Assembly: GCF_039541075.1 (NCBI RefSeq)
Contig: NZ_BAABFN010000005.1
Coordinates: forward strand, 124,001-188,000
DNA from: Compostibacter hankyongensis
GTDB taxonomy: Bacteria; Bacteroidota; Bacteroidia; Chitinophagales; Chitinophagaceae
Length of the DNA stretch: 64,000 bases
Direction of reading: 5' to 3'
The notes beneath the pieces were generated by a model, which saw nothing but the letters and a program-made list of their open reading frames with translations, was not told the origin of the DNA and searched no databases. Shown piece by piece: positions 15,640-25,524 of the stretch; the stretch's first letter is position 1; every line of letters begins with the position of its first letter. Position numbers and translations under genes: made by a program.

Positions 15640-17829
15640 TCAAGGCTTTAGAAAATCAATGACCTGATCATCATCGATCGTTTGTGGGGTCATCGTAAGA
15701 TGGGCTTGGTTACCTTCTATCTTACGGATCTGGGCTAATCCGGGGTATGACAAACTGGGCGACGCCCGATAAATCAGCAGGTGCCGGTCCATTAGGAGCG
15801 CCAATATGGACTCAAGCCCCCCGATACGCATGATACCGGGTATTTGAAGATCCAGCATATTTTTTTCCACAGCGGGATCAAAATGATCTGCGTCGACCAC
15901 GGTTTTATCCAGCCGGTCAGTCAGGGCCGCGGCAAGCAGCCCGGTCATCCCTGTGCTTCCGGTAGCATATAAACCAATATGACCGGATAGGGCCTTATTT
16001 TCATCCAGCGCACGAATGATGGTCAATATATCCAGGATCTGCTCCTGCCGGTCTGTAAGATTGTATGTGGTAAAATATTTAAGGCTTTCATCGCGCCCGG
16101 ACATGGTGGAATCCTGCAGGACATGCTCCCCCTGATTGAACAGGTCGGCCACAAGCACATTGAATCTTTGGCTGAGGAGTTTGCTGATGGTTTTATCCGG
16201 AACGGACCGGCCTTTCCCAACCCAATGACTTTTACCTTCGTCCGCCGTCAAAATCACGGTCGACCCCGTCTTGAGCAGGGGTTGGTACAACACGCAGGGT
16301 ATCCATTTGTTTTGATCTTTTGCCGATATCAGCAACCGGGTAGCAATAAAATTCTCTCCTTTACTGCTGCCCGCTACCCTGCAGGTAACTGCTTCAGGCA
16401 TGGCAGCTTCCAGCAAGTGGCGGCAGGCGGTACCATAAATGGCCTTAAATTCCTTCAGGCGCTTGCCGTCTTCGGGCCAGGAATGTTTTAATTGCCTGCT
16501 AAATATATTTTTCAATAAGCGCTTTAGTCCTTCCTCATCCAGTGTACCGGGCAGGTCATGATACTGACCGGGATCAATCCGCGCGAAAGGCGTTTGCCGG
16601 TCGGAGTTGCGCCCGTTCATGAATGCCAGCAGATCTTTATCCGGATCCGGGGTAAAAGGCTTTTCCCTGAATTTAGTGGAATCGTTTTCGTGGAGCAGCC
16701 ACCGGCCAAACCATTGATACACCGCTTCCCTGCTGGCTTTGTTATAATTATGCGGATAATCGAAGTGGGCGTTTTTCAATTTATCCGTCGCGCCGTAAAG
16801 CTGATAAACGGATCTGACCATAGGCAAGATCGTCTGGCGCGTATTCTGCGTCCAGTCATGGGTGTCGGAAACCAAAAGAAGCGGCTTGGGCGCTGTCATC
16901 GAAGCAATTTCCACGTTGAAAGTATTCACCCTTAAGCCGGGCGCATTCTCGCACAGATCCCCTCCCTGCATATGGTCGCTTACCATATTCACCGGCGCCG
17001 CCACCTGGAAACGGTCATCTACAGCAGTAAATAAAAAGGCCTGCGTACCGCCGCCGGATGCGCCGGTAATCGCGGTACGGGAGGTATCCACCTCGGGGAG
17101 ACTAAAAAGAAAATCCATGGCCCTGATGCTGTTCCAGAGTTGCAATCCCAGCAAATTAATGCCGTATAATCCGGAAATGCTGTCATCGGCAAAACGATGC
17201 GTGACCTGCCGGGTATCATTATAACCCGCCATATCATAAGCCATTACCACATAACCCTGCCGGGCAAAATTGATACAGCGCCCGGGGATGGAGGTGATGG
17301 AATCATTGGTCAGGCGCCCGTATTCAAAGTGGCCATGCGGACATAATATGGCCGGAAAAGGACCTTTGCCTTTGGGCTCGTATATATTAGCACCCAGAAA
17401 GAAGCCGGGATGGGTTTCCAGGGTGACAGTCCGGACAATATAATCGCCATGGTCCTTGGTGTAGTAGTACTTTGGATGAAGCGGCGTCTTTTCAGGCATG
17501 GGCCATAAACCGGCGCAGACCAGGATGTGTTCCCTGAGATATTGCTTTCTTGCTTTCCAGTCCTCCAGGCTATACGCGGGCATTTGATAGATGTTATCGA
17601 TGCCTCGCATGGTCAGCAGCCTTTCGTCCCGAAAAGTAACGTCCCTGTTTTTTAGTTGGAAGGTATCATACAGCGCAGTTAAAGCGGAGTAGCTTGCCGG
17701 CGGTAATTGACTTGGGTCGCGATCCGGCAGGCTCCATGCCGTGCTATCCGGACCGGGCGACCGGTTGGATGTGGTGCAGCCGGTGACCGATAGGGTAATA
17801 ACGAGTGTGACAAGAATCCCTTTATGCAT
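15640..17829 (-). CDS. Two-domain alpha/beta-hydrolase lipoprotein (acetyl xylan esterase-like)
   Basis: The 729-residue protein has a lipoprotein signal (SVTGC). Its first alpha/beta-hydrolase domain (about 60-400) includes a strand-turn CPHGH (oxyanion region), the nucleophile elbow GASGGG, a later Asp region (LLLVSDTHDW) and a catalytic-type His (HFDYPHNYN). A second, hydrolase-like domain (about 500-720) has a degenerate elbow, ATGSTGM. Relatives in Bacteroidota sugar loci are annotated as acetyl xylan or polysaccharide esterases. It is the last gene of the nagB-nagA unit, about 110 bp after nagA. A paralogue of nearly equal length sits at 28845-31013, so the two flank the SusCD operon. 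The substrate is unknown. Confidence 0.8.
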   Translation of the reverse strand: MHKGILVTLVITLSVTGCTTSNRSPGPDSTAWSLPDRDPSQLPPASYSALTALYDTFQLKNRDVTFRDERLLTMRGIDNIYQMPAYSLEDWKARKQYLREHILVCAGLWPMPEKTPLHPKYYYTKDHGDYIVRTVTLETHPGFFLGANIYEPKGKGPFPAILCPHGHFEYGRLTNDSITSIPGRCINFARQGYVVMAYDMAGYNDTRQVTHRFADDSISGLYGINLLGLQLWNSIRAMDFLFSLPEVDTSRTAITGASGGGTQAFLFTAVDDRFQVAAPVNMVSDHMQGGDLCENAPGLRVNTFNVEIASMTAPKPLLLVSDTHDWTQNTRQTILPMVRSVYQLYGATDKLKNAHFDYPHNYNKASREAVYQWFGRWLLHENDSTKFREKPFTPDPDKDLLAFMNGRNSDRQTPFARIDPGQYHDLPGTLDEEGLKRLLKNIFSRQLKHSWPEDGKRLKEFKAIYGTACRHLLEAAMPEAVTCRVAGSSKGENFIATRLLISAKDQNKWIPCVLYQPLLKTGSTVILTADEGKSHWVGKGRSVPDKTISKLLSQRFNVLVADLFNQGEHVLQDSTMSGRDESLKYFTTYNLTDRQEQILDILTIIRALDENKALSGHIGLYATGSTGMTGLLAAALTDRLDKTVVDADHFDPAVEKNMLDLQIPGIMRIGGLESILALLMDRHLLIYRASPSLSYPGLAQIRKIEGNQAHLTMTPQTIDDDQVIDFLKP

Positions 17830-17937
17830 GATGGTTCCGCTTATCAGAGCAGCTTAAAACCTAAAATACAAAACTTTACCGTTTTGCTGCATAAAATAAA
17901 CCGGTTCGGGGCCACTCCCTTTTTGCATAGCCGGGCT

Positions 17938-19161
17938 TCAGCCTTCCGGCAGATCACGCCGGGGCTGGCGACCGGTATGATCATAGATCACCCTGCCTTG
18001 TACCATGGTCATCCGGACCCGGATATCGTCATCAAAGATCACGACATCAGCATCCTTGCCTTTGACCAGCGAACCTTTCCTGTCGGCCACACCCATGATC
18101 ACCGCAGGCGTGGTGGAGACCATCTGCACCGCTTCCGGCAGGGCTATATCCGCGATCCGGGTCATGGTCCTGACCAGACGGTCTGCGGTAGCCACACTGC
18201 CGGCAAAGGAGCTTCGGTCCGGCAATTTTGCCACCCCGTCTTCTACGATCACTTTCACCCCGTTTTTTTGGCTTCCCAGGATACTTTCTCCCGGCGGCAT
18301 ACCGGCAGCACGCATGGCATCCGTAATCAAGGCGATCCGGCCGGCGCCTTTGATCTTGTATATCAGCTTTAACAGCGGGGCAGGGAGATGCACTCCGTCT
18401 GCAATAACCTCCACATACATCTCATCGAGGATAAAAGCGCTTTCGACGACGCCGGCATACCTGAAAGATTTTCGACGGGTGACTCCCGACATGCCCGAAT
18501 ACAGATGGGTAGCCAGCGTATAGCCGTTTTCAAAGGCTTCCAATACCTCTTCATACACGGCATCCGAATGGGCTACAGCCGCCAGTATTCCATGGGACCT
18601 GAGATACCGTCCGAAATCAATCGCCCCTTTCAGTTCCGGTGCAGCGCTCCAGCGTATGATATTTTTAGAATAGGCGATGATACGCTCGTATTCCTCCGGA
18701 TCGGGGGGCCGGATATAACGCGGATCCTGCGCGCCCCGCTGGTTCATGGCAAAATAGGGACCTTCCAGGTGCATGCCCAGCAGCTGCGCGCCGGTGGTGT
18801 TTTTGCCGGCGGCATGCCGGTAGGCATCAAGGGTATGGAACAGATCCTCCTTTTCGCAGGTTAGCGTAGTGGGCACCATGGCCGTGGTCCCATACCGGGC
18901 ATGTGTTTGGGCAATTTTTAAAAAGGCTTCCTCCGTGCCATCCATAAAATCATATCCGCCGCCGCCATGCACATGAATATCAATAAATCCGGGTGAAATG
19001 TAGGCTCCCTGCGCATCGATCTCCACAGCGCCCGGCACCGGTATGTCACCTTCAGCGACCTGCACAATCTTCCCCCAGCGAATGATCACCGAGCCCGCCG
19101 CCATTAAGCGGTAGGGGGTTAAAACACGCCCGTTATATATTTTTATATATTCCCGGTCCAT
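17938..19161 (-). CDS. nagA: N-acetylglucosamine-6-phosphate deacetylase
   Basis: The protein belongs to the amidohydrolase superfamily. The metal and substrate motifs are visible in order: the HxH motif (FIDIHVHGGGGYDFMDG), the catalytic-domain Glu in LGMHLEGPYF, His in AAVAHSDAVYEE and ATHLYSGMSG, and Asp in ALITDAMRAAG. NagA converts GlcNAc-6-P to GlcN-6-P plus acetate in the cytoplasm. I placed the start at ATG 19159-19161 (MDREYIKIYNGRVLTPYRL), which gives 407 residues. An upstream ATG at 19224 adds a Lys/Asp-rich leader without family likeness. It lies 166 bp after nagB on the same strand, so the two are probably co-transcribed. Confidence 0.93.
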   Translation of the reverse strand: MDREYIKIYNGRVLTPYRLMAAGSVIIRWGKIVQVAEGDIPVPGAVEIDAQGAYISPGFIDIHVHGGGGYDFMDGTEEAFLKIAQTHARYGTTAMVPTTLTCEKEDLFHTLDAYRHAAGKNTTGAQLLGMHLEGPYFAMNQRGAQDPRYIRPPDPEEYERIIAYSKNIIRWSAAPELKGAIDFGRYLRSHGILAAVAHSDAVYEEVLEAFENGYTLATHLYSGMSGVTRRKSFRYAGVVESAFILDEMYVEVIADGVHLPAPLLKLIYKIKGAGRIALITDAMRAAGMPPGESILGSQKNGVKVIVEDGVAKLPDRSSFAGSVATADRLVRTMTRIADIALPEAVQMVSTTPAVIMGVADRKGSLVKGKDADVVIFDDDIRVRMTMVQGRVIYDHTGRQPRRDLPEG

Positions 19162-19327
19162 ACGCCCATGTGCTGGCTTATCCTGATCTTTGGTATTTAT
19201 TTCCCTGGAAGCATTATTGTACAACCAAGACCCGGTATGCTTTATTACAAAGCAAAAGTATTAAGCCTCTTCGAAGGGACAAGCGCTTTTTCATGTTTTT
19301 AATCCTATCAGACCGTCTGCACACCGC

Positions 19328-20077
19328 TTACTGACCGGGTTGTTTGGCGAGCAGGGAAACGGATGCCTTGTCCAAAAACCAAATGCAATCGGAATGACGC
19401 TGCAATATACTGGCCGGGAATAAATTGCTTACCCCGCCCTCCAGGCAATTTTTAACCGCCCGGGCCTTTCTTTTGTCCGGCACGGAACATATGATGGACC
19501 TTGATTTTAGTATTTGACGGACAGACATGCTGATGGCTTTTTGCGGCACCGCTGCCAAAGCGCTGAACCAGCCTTCATCGACTTGCTGCCTCCGGCACTG
19601 CTCATCCAGATCCACGACGATATAAGGGTCCTCGATTTCAAAGTCTGCCGGGGGATCGTTAAACGCAATATGGCCGTTTTCCCCGATACCGACCAACGCC
19701 ACGTCGACCGGATATTGCCGGATCAATGCTCCTATCCTTTCACATTCTGCCAGGGGATCATGCTCCCCGTTGATCAGATAAGCCGCCTTCAACGGCGGAA
19801 CCTGATCCAGGAATCTTTCTTTTAAATATTTCCTAAAACTTGCCCCATGGGATGCGGGTAGATCAATATATTCATCCAGGTGAAACATGACAACCTTATC
19901 CCAGGCAATATCTTTTTCACGGACGAGCTGCTTTAATGTTTCAAACTGGCTCGCTCCTGTGGCCAGAACAACATGAGCGCTTCCCTTTTCCCCGATGGCT
20001 TTACGGATAAGAGATGCCGCCTTCCTCCCTGCTTCACAGCCTAACAATGCAGGGGTCTCCTGAATGTCGATTTGCAT
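19328..20077 (-). CDS. nagB: Glucosamine-6-phosphate deaminase
   Basis: The 249-residue protein has the NagB/6-phosphogluconolactonase fold: phosphate-binding VLATGASQFETLKQL near residue 38, the catalytic-region MFHLDEYIDLP (Asp68) and GIGENGHIAFNDP (His136). It converts GlcN-6-P to fructose-6-P plus ammonia, the step after NagA. It is slightly shorter than the E. coli enzyme (266), so the allosteric C-terminal part may be reduced. An almost perfect copy of the susC operator lies 110 bp upstream (20187-20200). This suggests control by the LacI-family regulator at 31407-32426. Confidence 0.93.
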   Translation of the reverse strand: MQIDIQETPALLGCEAGRKAASLIRKAIGEKGSAHVVLATGASQFETLKQLVREKDIAWDKVVMFHLDEYIDLPASHGASFRKYLKERFLDQVPPLKAAYLINGEHDPLAECERIGALIRQYPVDVALVGIGENGHIAFNDPPADFEIEDPYIVVDLDEQCRRQQVDEGWFSALAAVPQKAISMSVRQILKSRSIICSVPDKRKARAVKNCLEGGVSNLFPASILQRHSDCIWFLDKASVSLLAKQPGQ

Positions 20078-20186
20078 TTTCGTATTGTTGTTTGGATCGA
20101 TTAATTATTGCCTGAGCAGTCGTCTTCGTCTTATACTGCTTGAGCGCTAATTTAAACTTTAGCCCTGCACTTCTGATAAAAATCAA

Positions 20187-20200
20187 CGATAACGTTCTCG
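20187..20200. promoter_or_regulatory. Predicted LacI-family operator upstream of nagB
   Basis: CGATAACGTTCTCG differs at one base from the perfect palindrome CGAGAACGTTCTCG found upstream of susC (28741-28754). It lies 110 bp from the nagB start, almost the same distance as the susC copy. Odd-centre CG palindromes of about 14 bp are typical LacI-family sites. Confidence 0.68.
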
Positions 20201-20305
20201 AAAAAACCGGGTTAATGAAGAAAGCAATATCATACCGGTCAGCGCGTAAACTTATGCGGGAAAAAAGCAGAAATCATTCCGGAACAAAACGTGATTTAGC
20301 ACACA

Positions 20306-21196
20306 CTATCCCTCTTTCCTTAATGCAGATAACATCTCCAGGGCCGTGCGGCGTTGCGTTGCCATAGCCGTCACCTTATCCGCCGGATCAGTTGCGCTGC
20401 ATTCCAGCAATAACCATCCTTTATAATCCATCTTAATAAGGCCGGTCATCAACTTCTTATAGGGATAATTTCCGGCATCGAGCTCATGGATATGCATGGT
20501 ATCACCCAGGCGGTCCTTTACCAGGTTAAAATTATATTCGAAACCTTTTCCATCCAGATCCGTAGGGTTGCAGTTCCAGCATATGGCTACATTCGGATTA
20601 TCTGCCACATCCAGGATCGCCCGGATATTCGGCAGCTCTTGTGTCTCGTTGCCATGGACCTCCAGCCTGAGCTGCTGTCCCAGGTCGCCGGCCAGTTTCC
20701 CTATTTCATTCAGGGCCTTTCCTATTTGTTCAATCGTTTTTTCGTGGGCGATCCCCTTGTGAAATCCGTTTGGCTTCACTTTTACCCCGCTCCCCCCGAT
20801 ATCATGGTCCAATGCGAGCAGCGTCTTGGCCCTCATGATGTTGAGCCTTAAAAGCTCGGGGTCGGGGCTGTCAAAATGCACATTGCTGCCGAAACCGACC
20901 AAGGTTACCGCACTGTCCTTAAATTGCCGTTTCACCTCCTCCCGTTGGCGGGAGGTGAAATGGGTATCGACGCCGTGCTTATGCTCCACCCGGAGCTCTA
21001 CACCCAGGACCTGGCTTTTTGTGCAATTTCTGATAATGTCAGGGAGGTCCCAGTCTTTTGCCCACTGGTAAGTGACCAGGCCTATGCGAATATTCGCGGG
21101 ATCCCGGACGATAGCATCGCCACTGGGAAAATCCCGGACAGACCATGCCAAAGGAGCCAGGGCAGCATGTTTGATAAAGCTTCTTCGGTTTGTCAT
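20306..21196 (-). CDS. Exported sugar-phosphate isomerase/epimerase-like TIM barrel
   Basis: The N-terminus has a twin-arginine signal (TNRRSFIKHAALAPLAW). The body matches the xylose isomerase-like/AP endonuclease 2 TIM barrel: IRIGLVTYQWAKDWDLPDII, then VLGVELRVEHKHG, LRLEVHG, VAICWNCNPTD and IHELD, with acidic and His metal-site positions. Such proteins in Bacteroidota sugar loci often act with Gfo/Idh oxidoreductases on oxidised sugars in the periplasm. It is the last gene of a minus-strand run from susC through susD, Gfo/Idh and DUF6807, with small gaps. The exact reaction is unknown. Confidence 0.8.
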   Translation of the reverse strand: MTNRRSFIKHAALAPLAWSVRDFPSGDAIVRDPANIRIGLVTYQWAKDWDLPDIIRNCTKSQVLGVELRVEHKHGVDTHFTSRQREEVKRQFKDSAVTLVGFGSNVHFDSPDPELLRLNIMRAKTLLALDHDIGGSGVKVKPNGFHKGIAHEKTIEQIGKALNEIGKLAGDLGQQLRLEVHGNETQELPNIRAILDVADNPNVAICWNCNPTDLDGKGFEYNFNLVKDRLGDTMHIHELDAGNYPYKKLMTGLIKMDYKGWLLLECSATDPADKVTAMATQRRTALEMLSALRKEG

Positions 21197-21232
21197 TTTA
21201 ATTCCTTATTCCCATGAAATCTTTTTTACCCA

Positions 21233-22324
21233 CTATTCGTATTGCTCAGCGAAATCGGCGGCATAGCGGTTGATCTGATCAGGCGACAAATGAGTCTCCG
21301 AACTGATGATCACCCGGTAACGGAATGTGATGGATTGCCCTTTGGGAAGGGTATAACCAATGGTCAGCTTCCCGTTGGTGAAATCATGCGCGCCGAAGGG
21401 GTTCGCAGAGAACAGGCCATAGCCCCTCGCATGCCAATAAGTTGGATAATCAAAATTCCTGGGATGATCACAAATGACCACGGAAATATCTTCACCTTCT
21501 ATGTTCCCATACAGATCCATCCATTTGGCTCGTGTGCTCCACACGCTGTCTCCTGTAACCGCTTCACTGCTCAGGTAATTTCCCGTGGCTTCCCTGGAAT
21601 CGGGAGTGACGGTCGTTTTGTTGCCTTCGGCGTCCACAAAAGTTTCCGGCTTGTTGGATGGGATATGCAGATGCCTGTTATAGCGGATGGCGAACATGCC
21701 TTCCTTGGTATCCTTAAAGGCCACAGCGCTGTCGGTGGCCGTCAGTGTCGTGATCCGGTCAATGATCCTCGTGGTGCCGTCTGCTAAAAAGTGATAGGTA
21801 GTCTGCTCTGCCAAAAGCGGATGGCCATAGGGGCTGACCCAGCGTTCGTCTGCAACCAGCGTACCTTCCCCGTTCCCGGAGGCTATTCTATCAATCTTTA
21901 CATGCTTTATCGTGCCTTTCTGGACCTTTCGGACATCCTGCGGAATGGCATAGGAATTCCCCCAAAAATCATAACCATTCACATCCCCGTAATTGAGCCA
22001 CATCCCTCTCTGATGCGGATGGTCCGTATGCTCGCCCGGCCGGGATTTGAGCGGCCAGCCCCTGGTCAGAAAATGTCCGCCTGCCGTATATATCGGATAA
22101 AGGATCTGCTTGAGCAGGGTATCCGAATAGCAGTACGAAGTAAAGGGCTTGCCGTCTACCAGCACGTCGACCTGCTGTGCCTCCTTATTGTCAACCAATT
22201 CCACTTTTGGCCCGCCCTGCGGACCAGGGTTCTTTTCTTCATCCGCCTGTTGCGAGGGCGGATTATTGCAGGAAACAAAAGACACTGCAGGCAAAAAGAG
22301 CATACTTATCAATAGCCATCTCAT
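21233..22324 (-). CDS. DUF6807 family lipoprotein (annotated PmoA in some databases)
   Basis: The 363-residue protein has a lipoprotein signal (AVSFVSCN) and the DUF6807 core: VDVLVDGKPFTSYCYSDTL, ILYPIYTAGGHFLTRGWPL, the DHPHQRGMWLNYGDVNGYDFWG segment and a late ARGYGLFSANPFG. The family is seen in Bacteroidota and planctomycete sugar loci, and its biochemical role is not settled. The label 'methane oxygenase PmoA' sometimes given to it is misleading. The His-rich DHPHQRG loop suggests a metal or carbohydrate-binding site. It is within the susC operon between the Gfo/Idh and TIM-barrel genes. Confidence 0.85.
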   Translation of the reverse strand: MRWLLISMLFLPAVSFVSCNNPPSQQADEEKNPGPQGGPKVELVDNKEAQQVDVLVDGKPFTSYCYSDTLLKQILYPIYTAGGHFLTRGWPLKSRPGEHTDHPHQRGMWLNYGDVNGYDFWGNSYAIPQDVRKVQKGTIKHVKIDRIASGNGEGTLVADERWVSPYGHPLLAEQTTYHFLADGTTRIIDRITTLTATDSAVAFKDTKEGMFAIRYNRHLHIPSNKPETFVDAEGNKTTVTPDSREATGNYLSSEAVTGDSVWSTRAKWMDLYGNIEGEDISVVICDHPRNFDYPTYWHARGYGLFSANPFGAHDFTNGKLTIGYTLPKGQSITFRYRVIISSETHLSPDQINRYAADFAEQYE

Positions 22325-22371
22325 AATTTATTGAGGTTTTGATCATCCATCATGAGTATTCGTCAGCGACC

Positions 22372-23739
22372 TTATACCTGGTCGGGAACGACATAGGGGG
22401 GCCGATATGCGCGGGTAAGCATGGCATTGGCCTCCGGATCGTTGGCAAATTTCTCCAGTTTCACATCTCCTCCCATAAAGTGTAATTCCCGTTTGAGACG
22501 GTATGAAATGTTTGCCATCAAAGGCAATACCGTCGATGTAAATCCGGTGTTGATATCACAATGCAGGTCATCATTATTGCCTGAACGCAGGGCCGCAATG
22601 AAATTCGCAAAATGACCTTCAGCTGTCGGACCGGTAAGCGAGATGCTTTCATTGCTTGTACCGGCTGTTTTTGAACCGGCAAAAGGTTTTTTCTCTCCTT
22701 CGCGGAAGGCTTTCCAGGTAGAGCCGTCTATCTCCAGATGCCCTTCAGTGCCATAAAAGAGATTGCCGATCTTTACCCCCAGGTCACCTTCTCCGTTGGA
22801 GGCCCTGCCCCTGGTCTCGAATTCCAGTACTTTACCGTCATTATATTTAAAGAGGGATATCTGTGTGTCAGGCGTTTCCTGCGCACACTGATCAGGCCTC
22901 CATCCATAAATGCCCCCCGTGGAAAATACAGTAACCGGATGCTCCTGCTTATTTAATCCCCAGCGGGCAATATCAAATTGATGCGGTCCCTGGTTGCCGG
23001 TATCGCCGCTGCCGGTATCCCAGAACCAATGCCAGTTATAAAGGTCTCTTTTCTCATTGTAAGGGCGCCAGCTGACAGGCCCCAGCCACATATCATAATG
23101 CAACGTCTTCGGGGGTTCGCTGTTCTTGGCAATGCCAAAGGATTTTCTGGGCTTTATACAAAGTCCCCTCGCCATAAAGACATCTCCTATTCCTCCGTCA
23201 TGCAAAAACTGGATGGCCTGCATGACATTGGAGATCGAACGGTTTTGAAAACCCACCTGAACACGCCTGTTATACTTACGCGCCGCTTCTATCATTTTAC
23301 GTCCTTCCCAGATATTGTGCATGGCGGGTTTCTCCACATACACATGCTTGCCTGCCTGGCAGGCCCAAATGGTGCCCAGGGCATGCCAGAAATTGGGCGT
23401 GGCAAAGGAAACTGCATCGATGTCCTCATCGTCAAATACCTTCCGCATGTCCCATTCGGTCGACGGGCTTTCTCCTGTCTTATCGCTTACCATTTTTGCA
23501 CGGGAGGAAAAAAGTTCCGTATGGACATCACAAAGGGTCTTTAACCTGACATCCTTCATCCCTGCCCAGGCCTGGATATGTGATTGCCCCCTGCCATTCA
23601 GCCCGACGACGGCAATGTTGATCCTTTCATTGGCCCCCATAATAGAGGCATACGATTTTGCACTCAGGCCCATGCCGCCGATCGCCAGGCCGGCCGCGCC
23701 CATCATGCCTTTTTTGATAAATTGTCTTCTGTTTTCCAT
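22372..23739 (-). CDS. Gfo/Idh/MocA-family oxidoreductase, Tat-exported
   Basis: The N-terminus is a Tat signal (ENRRQFIKKGMMGAAGLAIGGMG). The Rossmann start INIAVVGLNGRGQSH and the conserved KHVYVEKPAMHNIWEG (EKP motif) identify an NAD(P)-dependent Gfo/Idh/MocA oxidoreductase. The C-terminal domain has HWFWDTGSGDTGNQGPHQFDI, found in the periplasmic glycoside-modifying subgroup. These enzymes oxidise or reduce sugar hydroxyls and can take part in non-hydrolytic glycoside cleavage. It sits between susD and the DUF6807 gene in the same operon. Substrate unknown. Confidence 0.9.
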   Translation of the reverse strand: MENRRQFIKKGMMGAAGLAIGGMGLSAKSYASIMGANERINIAVVGLNGRGQSHIQAWAGMKDVRLKTLCDVHTELFSSRAKMVSDKTGESPSTEWDMRKVFDDEDIDAVSFATPNFWHALGTIWACQAGKHVYVEKPAMHNIWEGRKMIEAARKYNRRVQVGFQNRSISNVMQAIQFLHDGGIGDVFMARGLCIKPRKSFGIAKNSEPPKTLHYDMWLGPVSWRPYNEKRDLYNWHWFWDTGSGDTGNQGPHQFDIARWGLNKQEHPVTVFSTGGIYGWRPDQCAQETPDTQISLFKYNDGKVLEFETRGRASNGEGDLGVKIGNLFYGTEGHLEIDGSTWKAFREGEKKPFAGSKTAGTSNESISLTGPTAEGHFANFIAALRSGNNDDLHCDINTGFTSTVLPLMANISYRLKRELHFMGGDVKLEKFANDPEANAMLTRAYRPPYVVPDQV

Positions 23740-23857
23740 TTTCGAATTTTTTAATGAAGATTTGAACCGCTCGTGATATATGCCCTACCAAATTATAATA
23801 CCCAATGCTGAATTCATAACAAATACCACTTTTTTTTATTTATATCTGGTCAAGCGG

Positions 23858-25513
23858 TCAATAACCCGGGTTTTGGTTTAATTCCGACGCCTTCTGGAGT
23901 TCTTCCAAAGGGATCGGCAGCGAATATAAACGCTCATTATACCCTCTTTTCATCGCCACCACTTTTTGGTACGATAAATTTCCTTCATGGTCTTTTGAGA
24001 TCTGCATGGCTATATAATCCTGGCTTGCCGTCTGCTCTAAAATGCCCCAACGCCGGAGATCATTCCACCGGGAATCCTTTTCAAAAGCCAGCTCGATCGT
24101 CCGTTCATGCCTGATATCCTGCAGCAGCCGGTTGCCGGAAGACCGTATCCCGGGAAGTTTTACACGAGTTCGGATCTTATTGACAAATTCCCTGGCTACC
24201 TCCTCATTTCCTAAATGATACTCCGCTTCCGCATAATTGAGATATATCTCGGCCAGCCTGAAGATCACATACGGAGTGGGGGCAGGCGAGACCTGAAAGT
24301 CGATGGATTCATTCATGAATTTATATAAGGTATAGCCTGTGGGCGTCACATTCCAGCCTGTGGGCCCGTCTTTGCTGTCCAGTCCGCCGGGAGTCCAGAA
24401 TTCCACTTCCCTTCCGCGGTACTTGCGGCCATTGTATACGATATCGGCATAAAAGCGCAGCTCCCGCCCGGTGTAAGGGCGTTGATCGTCATATCCGGAT
24501 GAAGGATCGGAAATATCCCTGCCATTATCCATCTGAAATTGATCGACAAATTGCTGCGTAGGGCAATTGCCTCCCCATCCCCCGTATCCATTGGGCAGGT
24601 TATACAGATCCACCCAGTTACTTTCCAAGACGACAGGATCGTAGGGCCGGGCCAGGATGATTTCAGGATTATTGGCGCTGCTTATAAAGATCTTTGCATA
24701 ATCTTCATAGGAGTTGACGGACTTAAGGCTGTACTGATCAAGATCGATAACTGCCCTGGCCGCATCGGCAGCCTGCTTCCATTTGGATGGATCCATGGCG
24801 GGGTTATGGGTTTTGCTGGCGGCGTACAATAAGATCTCAGACTTCAAAGCCAGGTCCGCCCCTTTCGTCACCCGTCCCCAGTTTTGATCATCCCAGCCGG
24901 CAGGGAGATCGTCCAGGATCTCATCCAGCTCTTTAATCACAAAATCAACAACCGCCGAATAATCGGCCCGTTCCACCTTGAAGTCGTCATTCAGCTCAAA
25001 AGGCTCCGTGATCAGGGGTACGCCGTTATGATCGCCCTCCCACCAGCAATACCAATTCAGAAGATCAGCATAATTGATCGCCCGGATAAACCTGGCCTGG
25101 GCTTTCATCAATTTGAGATCCTCCTCGCTGATACCCGGCACATCGCCGATATGCTGAAGAAAAATGTTACACCTCCTTATGGCCTTATAATCGGGTGTCC
25201 ACATATTAAAATCCCCATAGTTGCTCGAAGTGATGTTGCCTTTGTTAAGGACCCAAACCCCATGATCCCCCCGCTGCATGGCTTCATCCGTGGCCGAGTT
25301 GGCCATCACCTGCGGATTACGGTAATGATGCATGCCCCACTGCCCGATCCCGTCATAAACCGTGTTTAAATAGGTCTTGGCCAAATTGATATCTCCCCAG
25401 ACATCTTTTTCAGAGAATTCGTTCTGGGGGTTCTTATCCAAAACTGATTTTTCGCAGGAAATGGCCAGACAGCTTAAAACAGAAGCAATGATGATGGTCG
25501 CCGGTTTTTTCAT
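23858..25513 (-). CDS. SusD/RagB-family outer-membrane glycan-binding lipoprotein
   Basis: The 551-residue lipoprotein (LSCLAISCEKS lipobox) has the SusD layout: a TPR-like helical scaffold (AKTYLNTVYDGI; MKAQARFIRAINYADLLNWY), a WTPGGLD loop and the conserved C-terminal block (FRLAEIYLNYAEAEYHLGN; IRHERTIELAFEKDSRWNDLRRWG). SusD proteins cap the SusC porin and capture oligosaccharides at the cell surface. It is 11 bp after susC. It belongs to the amino-sugar locus, but specificity cannot be read from sequence. Confidence 0.95.
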   Translation of the reverse strand: MKKPATIIIASVLSCLAISCEKSVLDKNPQNEFSEKDVWGDINLAKTYLNTVYDGIGQWGMHHYRNPQVMANSATDEAMQRGDHGVWVLNKGNITSSNYGDFNMWTPDYKAIRRCNIFLQHIGDVPGISEEDLKLMKAQARFIRAINYADLLNWYCWWEGDHNGVPLITEPFELNDDFKVERADYSAVVDFVIKELDEILDDLPAGWDDQNWGRVTKGADLALKSEILLYAASKTHNPAMDPSKWKQAADAARAVIDLDQYSLKSVNSYEDYAKIFISSANNPEIILARPYDPVVLESNWVDLYNLPNGYGGWGGNCPTQQFVDQFQMDNGRDISDPSSGYDDQRPYTGRELRFYADIVYNGRKYRGREVEFWTPGGLDSKDGPTGWNVTPTGYTLYKFMNESIDFQVSPAPTPYVIFRLAEIYLNYAEAEYHLGNEEVAREFVNKIRTRVKLPGIRSSGNRLLQDIRHERTIELAFEKDSRWNDLRRWGILEQTASQDYIAMQISKDHEGNLSYQKVVAMKRGYNERLYSLPIPLEELQKASELNQNPGY

Positions 25514-25524
25514 CGTGGATCCTT